DNA of 64,000 nucleotides from Mycobacterium ostraviense. GTDB lineage: Bacteria > Actinomycetota > Actinomycetes > Mycobacteriales > Mycobacteriaceae. The notes under the pieces were generated by a model. That model searched no databases. It was not told where the DNA came from and saw only the letters and a program-made list of their open reading frames with translations. Both the position numbers and the translations under genes were made by a program. Below, in pieces: positions 9,351 through 18,436 of the stretch (its first letter is position 1; every line of letters begins with the position of its first letter). The stretch covers positions 4,291,334 to 4,355,333 of the forward strand of contig NZ_NKRE01000001.1 in the NCBI RefSeq assembly GCF_002705925.1, in the 5' to 3' direction.

Positions 9351-9640
9351 CTATGACGCGCGCTGCACCCACCGCTTGGCGGCGTTATTGCTCAGCAGCT
9401 GCCGGGCTCGCACGTAGGGCAGCTGTTCTTCCGGGGTTTCTGGCGGTACCACGGTGGCGTAGTCATCGAACACCGGCGGGATCGCCGAGGTGATGGTGAG
9501 GCCGACCGACGTGGCTGCGTCAATTCACGCGACATCCGCAAGCATGCCGAGCAGCCAGCTCCGGTCGTCTCGGATGACGCGATTCACTGCACCGGCCAAC
9601 ACCGATAGCGCGCTCGCGCCAGGTCATCATCGCCTCATCG
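9351..9640 (-). pseudogene. Degenerate reading frame of unknown family
   Basis: On the minus strand a coding-like stretch ends at the TAG at 9351-9353 (last residues NNAAKRWVQRAS). It is interrupted by an in-frame TGA at 9525-9527, before which it reads VIRDDRSWLLGMLADVA. Farther upstream the frame is broken by paired TGA codons near 9617, with a plausible continuation in another frame (MMTWRERAI). Reading across these breaks gives a smooth protein, which suggests a decayed gene. I do not recognise the family. The alternative is chance coding bias in GC-rich DNA. Confidence 0.35.
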
Positions 9641-9745
9641 TGGGGGATTTCGCCCGCCACTCCGCGGCGACACAAAGACCGCTCGCCCCCGGCATCAAGG
9701 CGGCGCCCTAGCCTGGAGTCCGACCCCCAACCCCTGCCCGCTGAT

Positions 9746-9764
9746 TACATTGGTTAACAATGTA
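9746..9764. promoter_or_regulatory. Palindromic operator candidate upstream of the thiolase gene
   Basis: The 19-bp sequence TACATTGGTTAACAATGTA has perfect 7-bp arms (TACATTG/CAATGTA) around GTTAA. It ends 32 bp before the thiolase start, overlapping the likely promoter. Size and symmetry suit a TetR-family acyl-CoA-responsive repressor. The regulator is unknown. Confidence 0.5.
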
Positions 9765-9796
9765 CTCAATATCACTCTGTCAAAGGAGACATAGTC

Positions 9797-10945
9797 ATGG
9801 CTGAAGCCGTCATCGTCGAGGCGCTACGTTCCCCGATCGGCAAGCGAAACGGCGGGCTGTCCGGGGTGCACCCGGCGGACCTGTCCGCCCAGGTGCTCAA
9901 CGGACTGGTGCACAAGGCCGGCATCGACCCCGAGCTCGTCGACGACGTCATCTGGGGCTGCGTCATGCAGGCCGGTGAGCAAGCTCTCGACATCGCCCGC
10001 ACGTCCCTGCTGGCCGCCGGCTGGCCCGAGACGGTCCCCGGGGTGACCGTGGATCGCCAGTGCGGGTCGAGCCAGCAGTCCGTGCACTTCGCCGCGGCCG
10101 GGGTCGCGGCCGGTCACTATGACGTCGTCGTCGCCGGCGGGGTGGAGTCGATGTCACGCACCCCGATGGGCTCGTCGCTGGCCAACGGCGGACGGCCCTA
10201 TCCCAAAGCCTTCCTGGAGCGCTACGAAGGCAAGATCCCCAACCAGGGCATCGGCGCGGAGATGATCGCGCAGCAGTGGGGCCTCGACCGCCTCGCGCTC
10301 GACGAGTTCTCCCTTGGATCGCACGAAAAGGCCGCAGCCGCACAGGATTCCGGTGCGTTCGACGACCAGATCGTCGGCATCAAAGACCCGGACGGCAATA
10401 CCGTCCTCAAAGACGAAGGCATTCGCCGCGGCACTCCGATGGAGAAGATGGCGTCGCTGAAGCCGGCGTTCAAGGAAGACGGCGTGATCCATGCCGGCAA
10501 CTCCTCGCAGATCTCCGACGGCTCGGCCGCGCTGCTGTTCATGTCCGCGGAGAAAGCGAAGGCGTTGGGGCGCAAGCCGATCGCCAAGGTGCAAACCGTG
10601 GCGCTGGCCGGGGCCGACCCCGTCATCATGCTGACCGCGCCCATCCCGGCCACCCAGAAGGTGCTCAAGCGCGCCGGGCTGTCCATCGACGACATCGGGG
10701 CATACGAGGTCAACGAGGCGTTCGCCCCGGTGCCGCTGGCCTGGCTGCACGACATCGGCGCCGACGAGAAGAAGCTCAATCCCAACGGCGGCGCCATCGC
10801 GCTCGGTCACCCGCTCGGCGGCTCGGGCGCGCGGCTGATGACCACGCTGCTTTACCACATGCGCGACAAGGGAATTCGCTACGGCCTGCAGACGATGTGC
10901 GAGGGCGGCGGTCAAGCCAACGCCACCATCCTGGAGCTGCTGTGA
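9797..10945 (+). CDS. Acetyl-CoA acetyltransferase (thiolase)
   Basis: 382 residues, full length for a degradative thiolase: cleaves 3-ketoacyl-CoA with CoA, or runs in reverse to join acyl-CoA units. Nucleophile Cys89 lies in VDRQCGSSQQS, His338 in GHPLGGSGAR, and the second cysteine, Cys368, in MCEGGGQAN. The ATG has an AAAGGAG site 8 bp upstream. It corresponds to Rv1135A, which as I recall is annotated in M. tuberculosis only as a short fragment, so this copy looks like the intact ancestral form. Its stop overlaps the GTG of the following enoyl-CoA hydratase, indicating a two-gene beta-oxidation operon. The palindrome at 9746-9764 is a likely operator. Confidence 0.93.
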   Translation: MAEAVIVEALRSPIGKRNGGLSGVHPADLSAQVLNGLVHKAGIDPELVDDVIWGCVMQAGEQALDIARTSLLAAGWPETVPGVTVDRQCGSSQQSVHFAAAGVAAGHYDVVVAGGVESMSRTPMGSSLANGGRPYPKAFLERYEGKIPNQGIGAEMIAQQWGLDRLALDEFSLGSHEKAAAAQDSGAFDDQIVGIKDPDGNTVLKDEGIRRGTPMEKMASLKPAFKEDGVIHAGNSSQISDGSAALLFMSAEKAKALGRKPIAKVQTVALAGADPVIMLTAPIPATQKVLKRAGLSIDDIGAYEVNEAFAPVPLAWLHDIGADEKKLNPNGGAIALGHPLGGSGARLMTTLLYHMRDKGIRYGLQTMCEGGGQANATILELL

Positions 10946-11742
10946 CCCAAGCCGACGGCCAGCCGGCAGCGCTGGTCGAGCACCGCGGCAATGTCATGGT
11001 CATCACGATCAACCGGCCTGAAGCCCGCAACGCCGTCAACGGCGCGGTCAGCATCGCCGTCGGGGATGCGCTGGACGACGCCCAGCACGACCCCGACGTG
11101 CGGGCGGTGGTGATCACCGGCGTCGGCGACACGTCGTTCTGCGCCGGCGCCGACCTCAAAGCCATCGCCCGCCGGGAAAACATCTACCACCCCGACCACG
11201 CCGACTGGGGCTTCGCCGGTTACGTGCACCACTTCATCGACAAGCCCACCATCGCCGCGGTCAACGGCACCGCGTTGGGCGGCGGCACCGAACTGGCGCT
11301 GGCCAGCGACCTGGTGGTGGCTCACGAACGGGCCAAGTTCGGGTTGCCGGAGGTCAAGCGTGGACTGATCGCCGCTGCCGGTGGCGTCTTCCGAATCGTG
11401 AACCAGCTGCCCCGCAAATTGGCGATGGAACTGCTGTTGACCGGCGAGCCGATCACCGCAGCCGACGCCTACGACTGGGGCCTGATCAACCAGGTGGTCA
11501 GGGAGGGTTCGGTGCTGGACGCCGCGCTGACGCTGGCCGCGCGGGTGACCGTCAACGCGCCGCTGTCGGTGCAGGCCAGCAAGCGCATCGCCTACGGGGT
11601 CGACGACGGCGTCATCACCGACGAAGAAGCGGGCTGGCAGCGCACCGTGCGCGAGATGAGTTCGCTGATCCGATCCGAGGACGCCAAGGAGGGACCATCG
11701 GCGTTCGCCGAGAAGCGGGAGCCGGTCTGGAAGGCGCGCTGA
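10942..11742 (+). CDS. Enoyl-CoA hydratase/isomerase (crotonase family)
   Basis: 266 residues from a GTG that overlaps the thiolase TGA (GTGA), so translation is probably coupled. Crotonase features: NRPEARNAVN near residue 28, the oxyanion segment FCAGADLKAI, AAVNGTALGGGTELALA, and the acidic FGLPEVKRGL. It hydrates 2-enoyl-CoA, one step before the thiolase in beta-oxidation, so the pair can work on the same substrate. It corresponds to Rv1136, which I recall as shorter in M. tuberculosis. Chain-length preference cannot be read from the sequence. Confidence 0.92.
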   Translation: MTQADGQPAALVEHRGNVMVITINRPEARNAVNGAVSIAVGDALDDAQHDPDVRAVVITGVGDTSFCAGADLKAIARRENIYHPDHADWGFAGYVHHFIDKPTIAAVNGTALGGGTELALASDLVVAHERAKFGLPEVKRGLIAAAGGVFRIVNQLPRKLAMELLLTGEPITAADAYDWGLINQVVREGSVLDAALTLAARVTVNAPLSVQASKRIAYGVDDGVITDEEAGWQRTVREMSSLIRSEDAKEGPSAFAEKREPVWKAR

Positions 11743-11828
11743 GTCGCCAGTCTCAATTGGGCAAGCGAGCAGCCCCCTCCCGAAGAGACGAATGTGGCGG
11801 ATGTGGCCAACCCGACCCACACGCTCGT

Positions 11829-12842
11829 TCACTGCGCCAGCGTGTTAACCGCCCACCGGAAAACCGAGGGCAGCAGCGCACCAGCCGGCACGATGGCCCG
11901 GCGTGCCGGGTAAGGCGTACTGGCCAGCACCAGACCCCGGGTGAGCCACCGGTAGTTACGGGTAACCCGGTGCCAGGCAGCCTCATACGACGCGGGTGCG
12001 TCGTCGACGATGGCCTGCACGGCCGCGGCCGCCTGCTTGACGGCAAGGCTGATGCCCTCACCGGTCAGGGCGTCTTCGTAGCCGGCCGCGTCGCCCACCA
12101 ACAGCACCCGCCCGGCGACGCGGCGGGACACCACCTGCCGCAGCGGGCCGCAGCCGCGTGCGCGCCCGGGTTCGGCGTCGCGCAAATGATGGGAAAGCCA
12201 GGGAAACCAGGAGAGTTCGGGACGCCGACGGGACAGGATCGCCACGCCCACCAGGTCCGGTTCCACCGGCGTCACGTACGCCTCACCCCAGCGCGACCAG
12301 TGCACTTCGACGAACTCCGACCACACCGGCACCCGGTAATGCCGGCGCACCCCGTAGCGCCGTGGGCTACCCGCCGTCGCGGTGATTCCCACCGCCCGCC
12401 GCACCCCCGAATGCAATCCATCGGCCGCCACCAGCCACCTCGCGCGCACACCGGCGGCCGTCACACCGTGGGCGTCCTGCGACACACCGGTCACCCGCGT
12501 CCGAATCCATTCGGTGTCTTGTTCTTTGGCGCGCGCCGCCAACGCCGCGTGCAACGTGGTGCGCCGCACGCCGCGGCCCGGACCGCTGCGAAACCGCGCC
12601 TCGGCGCGGCGATTTTCGCTGACGTAGGCGATGCCGTGAAACGGCATGCCGGCCGGGTCGACGTCGAGCGCTGTCAGTTCGGCCAGACCGCCGGGCATCA
12701 GTCCTTCGCCGCAGGCCTTGTCGATCGGGCTCTCCCGGGGATCGGCGACGATGACCGAAAGTCCGTGCCTGCGTGCGTGCAATGCCGTGGCGAGACCTCC
12801 CGGGCCGCCGCCGACGATCAGCAGGTCGGTGTCGTAGCTCAT
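11829..12842 (-). CDS. FAD-dependent oxidoreductase, geranylgeranyl-reductase family (Rv1138c-like)
   Basis: 337 residues starting MSYDTDLLIVGGGPGGLATA, a classic N-terminal dinucleotide-binding fold, with the second FAD motif VLLVGDAAGYEDALTGEG near residue 265. A longer open frame extends to 13139, but its extra N-terminus lies inside the upstream gene, and the ATG at 12842 overlaps that gene's TGA (ATGA). Members of the family reduce isoprenoid chains or hydroxylate phenolic rings. With the methyltransferase and the type III PKS remnant upstream it resembles the phenolic-lipid operon srsABC of Streptomyces, where the monooxygenase acts on the methylated alkylresorcinol. The substrate here is unknown. 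Confidence 0.85.
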   Translation of the reverse strand: MSYDTDLLIVGGGPGGLATALHARRHGLSVIVADPRESPIDKACGEGLMPGGLAELTALDVDPAGMPFHGIAYVSENRRAEARFRSGPGRGVRRTTLHAALAARAKEQDTEWIRTRVTGVSQDAHGVTAAGVRARWLVAADGLHSGVRRAVGITATAGSPRRYGVRRHYRVPVWSEFVEVHWSRWGEAYVTPVEPDLVGVAILSRRRPELSWFPWLSHHLRDAEPGRARGCGPLRQVVSRRVAGRVLLVGDAAGYEDALTGEGISLAVKQAAAAVQAIVDDAPASYEAAWHRVTRNYRWLTRGLVLASTPYPARRAIVPAGALLPSVFRWAVNTLAQ

Positions 12843-13339
12843 GAATAGCCCAAAACGGAGTTCTCCACCCGCAGGCGCACCGTCAACAACATCGCGTTGG
12901 CCACCGTGAAACCGAGCGCGGTCAGCCATGCGGTGTGCACCATCGGCAGCGCGAACCCTTCGGCCACCACTGCAACATAGTTCGGGTGGTGCATCAGCCG
13001 GTAGGGCCCCCGCCGCACCAACGGCTCGTGCGGCAGCACGATGACCCGGGTGTTCCAGCGTCGTCCCAGCGACTTGACGCACCACCAGCGCAGGCCCTGG
13101 CTCAACACCAGCACACCGACCATCGGCCACCCCAGCCACGGGATGAACGGCCGGTGCAAAGCCCAGGGTTCGACGAGGCAGCCGAGCAGCAGCGCGGTGT
13201 GCAGAATGACCATCACCACGTAGTGCGGACGACCAAACTCCTTGCCTCCCTGGGCAAAAGACCAGCGCGCGTTGCGTCTGGCCACGATCAGCTCGGCGAG
13301 TCGTTCCACGCCGACGGCCAGGATCAGCAGGTAATACAT
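12839..13339 (-). CDS. Isoprenylcysteine methyltransferase-like membrane protein (Rv1139c-like)
   Basis: 166 residues with about four or five membrane segments and the ICMT/phospholipid-methyltransferase signature GPYRLMHHPNYVAVV at about residues 111-125, where S-adenosylmethionine binds. The start ATG at 13339 lies 3 bp after the PKS stop, and the stop overlaps the oxidoreductase start by 4 bp, so the three form one transcription unit. In the related srs operon the equivalent enzyme O-methylates an alkylresorcinol. In this lineage the methyl acceptor may be gone, because the PKS is broken. It could also act on another lipid or quinol. Confidence 0.83.
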   Translation of the reverse strand: MYYLLILAVGVERLAELIVARRNARWSFAQGGKEFGRPHYVVMVILHTALLLGCLVEPWALHRPFIPWLGWPMVGVLVLSQGLRWWCVKSLGRRWNTRVIVLPHEPLVRRGPYRLMHHPNYVAVVAEGFALPMVHTAWLTALGFTVANAMLLTVRLRVENSVLGYS

Positions 13340-13342
13340 CGC

Positions 13343-14034
13343 CTACCAGCCGAGCAGAACGAATTCGGAAGAAAAACCCGGGCCCATGGCGATCATGATC
13401 CCAAACGATCCCGGTGGCGGCGGCGGATCGGCCATGGTGGCCCTAAGCACGTCCAGCATCGACACCGACGACAGGTTGGCATTGTCGCGCAATGAGTCTC
13501 GGGTGGGATCCAGGGCGTGAACGGGTAGCTCGAGGGCATTCTCGACGGCGTCGATGACCTTGGGCCCGGCCGCGTGCAGCACCCACGTCGACACGTCGGC
13601 GGTGGTCAGCCCATGGTCACCCAGGAAATTGCGGATATCGTCGGCCACGTATTTCTCCACGACGGTCGCCACCTCGACGGACAACACGATCCGGAACCCG
13701 TCACTGCCGATCTCCCAGCCCAGTACGTCCTCGGTGTCGGGATAGGTGCGGCTGCGGCTGGCCAGCAGCCTGGGCCCGGCCCGCAATCCGGAAGCCAGCT
13801 CGGCCCCGGTCGCGACGACGGCGCCGGCGCCGTCACCGAACAGGCTGGACGCGACGAGATTGGCCACCGAGTGGTCGTCGCGCTGAACGGTCAGCGAGCA
13901 CAGTTCCACCGCCAGCAGCGCTGCGACCTGGTTCGGGAAGCCCGCAGATAGTCATGTACGCGCGCCACCCCGGCGGCGCCGGCCACGCAGCCCAACCCGA
14001 ACAGCGGAATGCGTTTGACCCCCTTGGGCATCGC
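13343..14034 (-). pseudogene. Type III polyketide synthase remnant (5' deleted, frameshifted)
   Basis: The C-terminal half of a chalcone/alkylresorcinol synthase-like enzyme is clear from 13343 to about 13945: GFPNQVAALLAVELCSL, SSLFGDGAGAVV, catalytic WVLHAAGPKVIDAVE (His) and DNANLSSVSMLDVL (Asn), ending GPGFSSEFVLLGW. In another frame just upstream the active-site region reads KRIPLFGLGCVAGAAGVARV then HDYLR, containing the nucleophilic cysteine. The two pieces are joined by a one-base frame change near 13945. The N-terminal 150 or so residues are absent: an in-frame TAA lies just upstream and the divergent gene starts at 14116. The enzyme cannot be made as read. It heads the methyltransferase and oxidoreductase genes. 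Confidence 0.85.
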
Positions 14035-14115
14035 TGCAGGTCGGCTCTGTTAGCAGGACCAGCTACCGGGCAGCGATAGCCGGCTGCCAATCCGCGCTGA
14101 CGCTACGATCGCCGC

Positions 14116-15001
14116 ATGGCCGACCAGGAGCCATCTGACGGGTACCAACCGGACGAGATCGACGACGACATGCCTGACGCGGGGGAGGATGAATCGACCC
14201 CGGCGAGGCGGGTTGCCGGTTGGCAACGCGCGTTGCCGTGGGTGGCCTGGCTAACTTTCCTGGGCCTGGCGATCGCCAACTCCGACCGCGAATCCTTCGG
14301 TCCGCTGGAGTTGTTGGTGCTAGCTGCGGCGATCGGCGTCAGCGTCTGGTCCCTGGCCAAGCCGCTGGGCAGGCCCCTGGTGGCGATGGACGAAGCGGCC
14401 GACGTGCACGGGACTTTTGTTTCCCGGACGAACTGGGGGCTGGTCTTGATCGGTGTGGCCCTCACGGTTGGCGGCATTGGCGCCATCGGCGCCATCGTCT
14501 ACGACCTGTCCACCGGTCGCGCGACCGTCCATGACGTGCTAACCGACATGGGGACCTTCGTTGCGGGCTGGACGTCCGAAGCGCTCAGCGGCTGGTCCTA
14601 TGACGCCCACCTGCAACATACCCATGCCTACGCCCTGTTTGTCCTGGTCGTGCCGGGTCTCCTGCTCCTGTGGTGGATGCGAGTTTCGGGTGGAACCCGA
14701 TGCTTCGATTTCAGTCCGCGGCCCGCGTGGGTGGGGCCAGCTGCTCGAATACGACTATGCGGCCGTCACCGCCGATGGAACGACGATCCGGTTCACCCCT
14801 GCCGGTGACGCGACACCGGCCATCGTCCTTCCGCAGGCCCGCGTGTTTTCCCGCGTGACCGGCACGCGGCTGCGTAGTCAGGTGAGCGCAGAGCTATTTC
14901 AGCAACGCCTGGCCCGCCACGGCTTCGCCATCGAAGTGATCGACGCGAAACGCGGCAGCTTCCGCGGCCGTCGCGGTTTAGGCGCGATGTACGCGATGTA
15001 G
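14116..15001 (+). pseudogene. Rv1140-like integral membrane protein, single frameshift
   Basis: The first 190 residues (start MADQEPSDGYQPDEIDDDM) have an acidic cytoplasmic N-terminus and four hydrophobic segments (about 43-58, 66-84, 112-130, 172-190). After LLLLWW the frame changes near 14680, and the natural continuation FRVEPDASISVRGPRGWGQ, then LLEYDYAAVTADGTTI, is read one base later, ending at TAG 14999-15001. The total of 886 nt implies one inserted base or two missing. The joined product would be about 294 residues, near the 282 I recall for Rv1140. The soluble tail resembles a small PH-like membrane-associated domain. Function unknown. The break may be real or an assembly error. 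Confidence 0.7.
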
Positions 15002-15159
15002 TCGTGCAAGTCAGGCGATCATTGCACGTGATGCGTCCGAACCCGTTATCTGGGTTGGCGTGCTGATCACTGCGGGCACATCACGCTCGAGGTGATCGGT
15101 TCGACCGTGCTCGACGGCCGTTGCGGTGCCGACGCCATTGCGCGGCTAGCTTGGATGTC

Positions 15160-16244
15160 ATGCGGATTCTGGTCACCGGCGCCACCGGCTACGTCGGATC
15201 GCGTCTGGTGACAGCGCTGGTCGCCGACGGCCACGAAGTCCTGGCCGCCGGGCGGAACCCGGCCCGGCTGCGACAGTTGGGCTGGTTCGACAACGTGACA
15301 CCGGTACTGCTCGACGCCTCCGACCCCGCGTCAACGCACGCGGCGATGACCGCCGCGGGTCACGTCGACGTGGTCTACTACCTGGTCCACGGCATCGGTC
15401 AGCCCGGCTTCCGCGACAGCGACAACGCCGCGGCCGCCAACGTGGCCGTCGCCGCCCGCGCTGCCGGAGTGCGGCGCATCGTCTACCTGGACGGGTTCGT
15501 GCCCGACGCCGCCGAAAACGAGGCGCTGTCGCAGCACCTGACCAGCAGGGCCGAAGTGGCCGCGGCCTTGACCGTCGAGGACGGCCCGGAACTGGTATGG
15601 CTGGGCGCCGCCATCATCGTCGGCGCGGGTTCGACGTCGTTCGAGATGTTGCGCTATGCCGGGGATCGCTTCCCGGTCATGCCGATGCCGAATTGGATGG
15701 ACAATCCGATCGACCCGATCTCCGTTCAATGACGTGCTGCATTACCTGGTCGCCGCGGCCGACACCGACCGGGTACCGGCGGGCGGCTACGACATCTGCG
15801 GCCCCGACACCACGTCCTACCGGCGGCTGCTCGAGGCGTACGCCGGCATGTGCGGCAGATGGCACGCGGCGGTGCCGGTGGGCAACGGGCTCGACACCGC
15901 GACAGCGTCACGCATCACGGCGGCCGCGCTGCCCATTCCGCAGGGCCTGGCCGCAGACCTGGTCGAATCACTGGATCACCCGATGCGGGCCTCCGCGAGC
16001 GGCCTGCGAGACCAGGTGCCCGATCCGCCGGGTGGCTTGCTCGGCATCGAGGATGCCATCGCGCTGGCCCTGGCCGACGCCCCGCATGCGCCGCCGGCTC
16101 CGGTTAATGCGCTGGCCGATCGCCATTGCCTCGCTGATTCCGACCCCTCCTGGGCTCAATGTCGTCCCCGGCCCGCTTGCCGGGGCGCTGCGAACTAGTC
16201 TGGACATCCTCATCACCCTGCCTCCGAAAGTTCTGCCCGCATGA
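15160..16244 (+). pseudogene. NAD(P)-binding epimerase-like gene, frameshifted copy
   Basis: Starts MRILVTGATGYVGSRL, an NmrA/atypical SDR Rossmann fold closely similar in layout to the intact gene at 16920-18344 (both share VVYYLVHG/S and the motif leading to DVLHYLVAAA). The first frame stops after MDNPIDPISVQ near 15732. The continuation (DVLHYLVAAADTDRVPAGG and onward) is one base later, up to about residue 330. A second frame change near 16140 leads to the ending ALRTSLDILITLPPKVLPA at 16244. Two frame breaks make it non-functional as read. The stop overlaps the start of the CPBP protease gene (ATGA), so this was once the first gene of a pair. Confidence 0.8.
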
Positions 16245-16957
16245 GCCAGTCCACCGCACCCCGCCCCCGGGCGATCCACGACCTTCGCCGCGCGATGACC
16301 AATGTCGCAGTGCCGCATCACGAGTCACCCAAGGCGGTGCTGCGCCGGCGCATCGTGGTCTGCGTGGTGCTGCTGATCGGTGCTGCGGTGCTAGGGCTGT
16401 CGATGAGTCGCCGGCCCGGGGAGTCGACGTTTCACTGGCTGACCCTGGCTCTGGCCGTGGTATGGGCCGTCGGGGCGCTGGGGTCGGGACCGTTGCATCT
16501 GGGCGGCATCTGCTGGCGGGGGCGCAACCAGCGCCCGGTGATCACCGGGACCACGGTGGGGCTGGTTCTCGGTGGCGTGTTCGTCCTGGGCGGTTTGGTC
16601 ACCAGGGAAATCCCGGCCGTGTCCGACCTCACTGTCCGCGTCCTGCGATTTGCCGAGCACGGATCTGTGCTGGTGGTGCTGATCACCTTGATCAACGGCG
16701 TCGCCGAGGAGATGTTCTTCCGCGGCGCGCTCTACACCGCCCTGGGCCGGTTCTATCCGGCGCTGCTGTCCACCCTGGTGTACGTCGCGGCCATCATGGC
16801 CACCGGCAACCCGATGCTCGGATTCGCCGCGGCCATCCTGGGAACGGTGTGTGCGTGGGAGCGGCGTTTCACCGGCGGCGTGCTGGCACCGATCCTGACC
16901 CATGTCGTATGGGGCCTGATCATGGTGCTCGCGTTGCCGCCGTTGTTCGGCGTCTGA
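16241..16957 (+). CDS. CPBP (CAAX-type) intramembrane metalloprotease
   Basis: 238 residues with about seven membrane segments. The family motif EE-x3-R appears as EEMFFRGALYTAL near residue 152, and a metal-binding histidine follows in ILTHVVWGL near residue 222. CPBP proteins include the yeast prenyl-CAAX protease Rce1 and bacterial immunity proteins to self-made bacteriocins. The substrate here is unknown. The ATG overlaps the stop of the broken NAD-binding gene. Its 3' end overlaps the convergent NAD-binding/DUF2867 gene by 38 bp, so the protease sits between two homologues in opposite orientation. Confidence 0.85.
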   Translation: MSQSTAPRPRAIHDLRRAMTNVAVPHHESPKAVLRRRIVVCVVLLIGAAVLGLSMSRRPGESTFHWLTLALAVVWAVGALGSGPLHLGGICWRGRNQRPVITGTTVGLVLGGVFVLGGLVTREIPAVSDLTVRVLRFAEHGSVLVVLITLINGVAEEMFFRGALYTALGRFYPALLSTLVYVAAIMATGNPMLGFAAAILGTVCAWERRFTGGVLAPILTHVVWGLIMVLALPPLFGV

Positions 16958-18344
16958 TCGGCTGTCCGGCCGACGCGATGATGTCATGTGCCAGCGCGCG
17001 CAGCGCGGTGGTGTAGAGCGGCCGCAGCATCGACCAGTACAACCGCCCCGGGATGCCGCGGGGAAAGACAATCACCCGCTGCATGTACCTGCTGCCGTCG
17101 GTTCGCCGGGGCGTGACCCTGATCTCCAGCCACGCCGGCCCGGGCAACCGGGTGGCCGTGGCCAGCCGCAGTGTCGTCGCGTTGCGTTCTGCCACCGTCC
17201 ACCGCTGCGGCGAGCGCCGGCGCCGCGGCGCCAAGGCCAATGAGTACCACCGGCCACTGTTGGCGGCGTTTTGAGCGGATGCCCAGATGTCCTCGGGTTC
17301 GGCGGTGGTCACTGCGGTACGGACATCGGTGTAGACAATTTCGCCGGCCCACTTCGGGTCGCTGGGCAGCAGGTCGGCGGGCTCGCAGTGCAGCGAGTCC
17401 CAGCTCGCGTCCGGCAGTCCGCGGGCCGCGCGCGTGAGCGCCAACGCAACCGCCTGGCGGTAACCGGTCAGCCCGCCCCGCGGCGGCGCGACGAGGGTGT
17501 CGATATCCGAGTTGCGCATCACCGCATCGCATTCCAGCGACTCGATCAATGGGCGCGCCAGACCGGACGGGATCGGCGTCACCGTGCCGACCCACAGGCT
17601 GGCAATGCGCGGCGTCAGAAAAGGCAGCACCAACAGGTAGCGCCGGTGCAGTCCGGCGACCTCGGCATATATCCGCATCATGTCGCCGTACTCCAAGACC
17701 TCGGGACCGCCGATGTCCCAGGTCCGAGATGACGGCAGGTCCACCGTGGCCGCCGCGACCAGGTAGTGCAGCACGTCCCGAACGGCGATCGGCTGAATTC
17801 GGTTGTGCACCCATTTCGGCGTGGTCATCACCGGCAACCGGTCAGTGAGGTGCCTGATCATTTCGAACGACGCCGATCCCGATCCGACCACCACGCCGGC
17901 TTGCAGTACGACGGTCTCGATACCGGATTCGATCAGAGCCACGCCTACCGCTTTGCGCGACTCGAGGTGGGGCGAAAGGTTGCGTCCGTCGGGGTGTAGA
18001 CCGCCGAGATACACCACGCGCCGTACTCCGGCACGTCGCGCCGCTTCCACGACGTTGCGCACGGCCCTGGTTTCCTCGACGGCGAAGTTCTTGGCGGTGC
18101 CCATCGAATGGACCAGGTAATACACCACCTGGACCCCGTCGAGAGCTGCGACGAGCGAATCGACATCACCGAGGTCGCCCCTCGCCACCTCGGCCCGATC
18201 CCGCCACGGCACGCCCGCCAGCTTGTTCGGGTCGCGGGCCAACGCGCGAACTCGATGGCCCTCGTCCAGCAGGCGCGGCACCAGTCGGGCACCGATGTAG
18301 CCGGTCGCTCCAGTAACGAGGCAGTTGACCTGTCCAGCCGACAA
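16920..18344 (-). CDS. NAD(P)-binding epimerase-like protein with C-terminal DUF2867 domain
   Basis: 474 residues. The N-terminal 320 form an atypical SDR (CLVTGATGYIGARLVPRL, VVYYLVHSMG, GGPEVLEYGDMMRIYAEVAG). The C-terminal part (about 360-460; ATRLPGPAWLEIRVTPRR, then FPRGIPGRLYWSMLRPLY) is DUF2867, a lipid-pocket-like fold often fused to this SDR, and is shorter than usual in its middle. No ATG or GTG fits; TTG 18344 follows a GGAG site by 6 bp and puts the Rossmann motif within ten residues of the start. A longer frame upstream to 18593 is the tail of a broken enoyl-CoA hydratase, not part of this protein. Function unknown, perhaps membrane-lipid redox. Confidence 0.82.
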   Translation of the reverse strand: MSAGQVNCLVTGATGYIGARLVPRLLDEGHRVRALARDPNKLAGVPWRDRAEVARGDLGDVDSLVAALDGVQVVYYLVHSMGTAKNFAVEETRAVRNVVEAARRAGVRRVVYLGGLHPDGRNLSPHLESRKAVGVALIESGIETVVLQAGVVVGSGSASFEMIRHLTDRLPVMTTPKWVHNRIQPIAVRDVLHYLVAAATVDLPSSRTWDIGGPEVLEYGDMMRIYAEVAGLHRRYLLVLPFLTPRIASLWVGTVTPIPSGLARPLIESLECDAVMRNSDIDTLVAPPRGGLTGYRQAVALALTRAARGLPDASWDSLHCEPADLLPSDPKWAGEIVYTDVRTAVTTAEPEDIWASAQNAANSGRWYSLALAPRRRRSPQRWTVAERNATTLRLATATRLPGPAWLEIRVTPRRTDGSRYMQRVIVFPRGIPGRLYWSMLRPLYTTALRALAHDIIASAGQPIRRRTTAATRAP

Positions 18345-18436
18345 TGGGATCTCCGGGGGTCTTTTTCGTTGTCCAACGTTATTCGGAGCCGCCGTCGGTA
18401 AGGATTGCCGCTTCGTCCCGGAGTCGGGAGGCCGCC

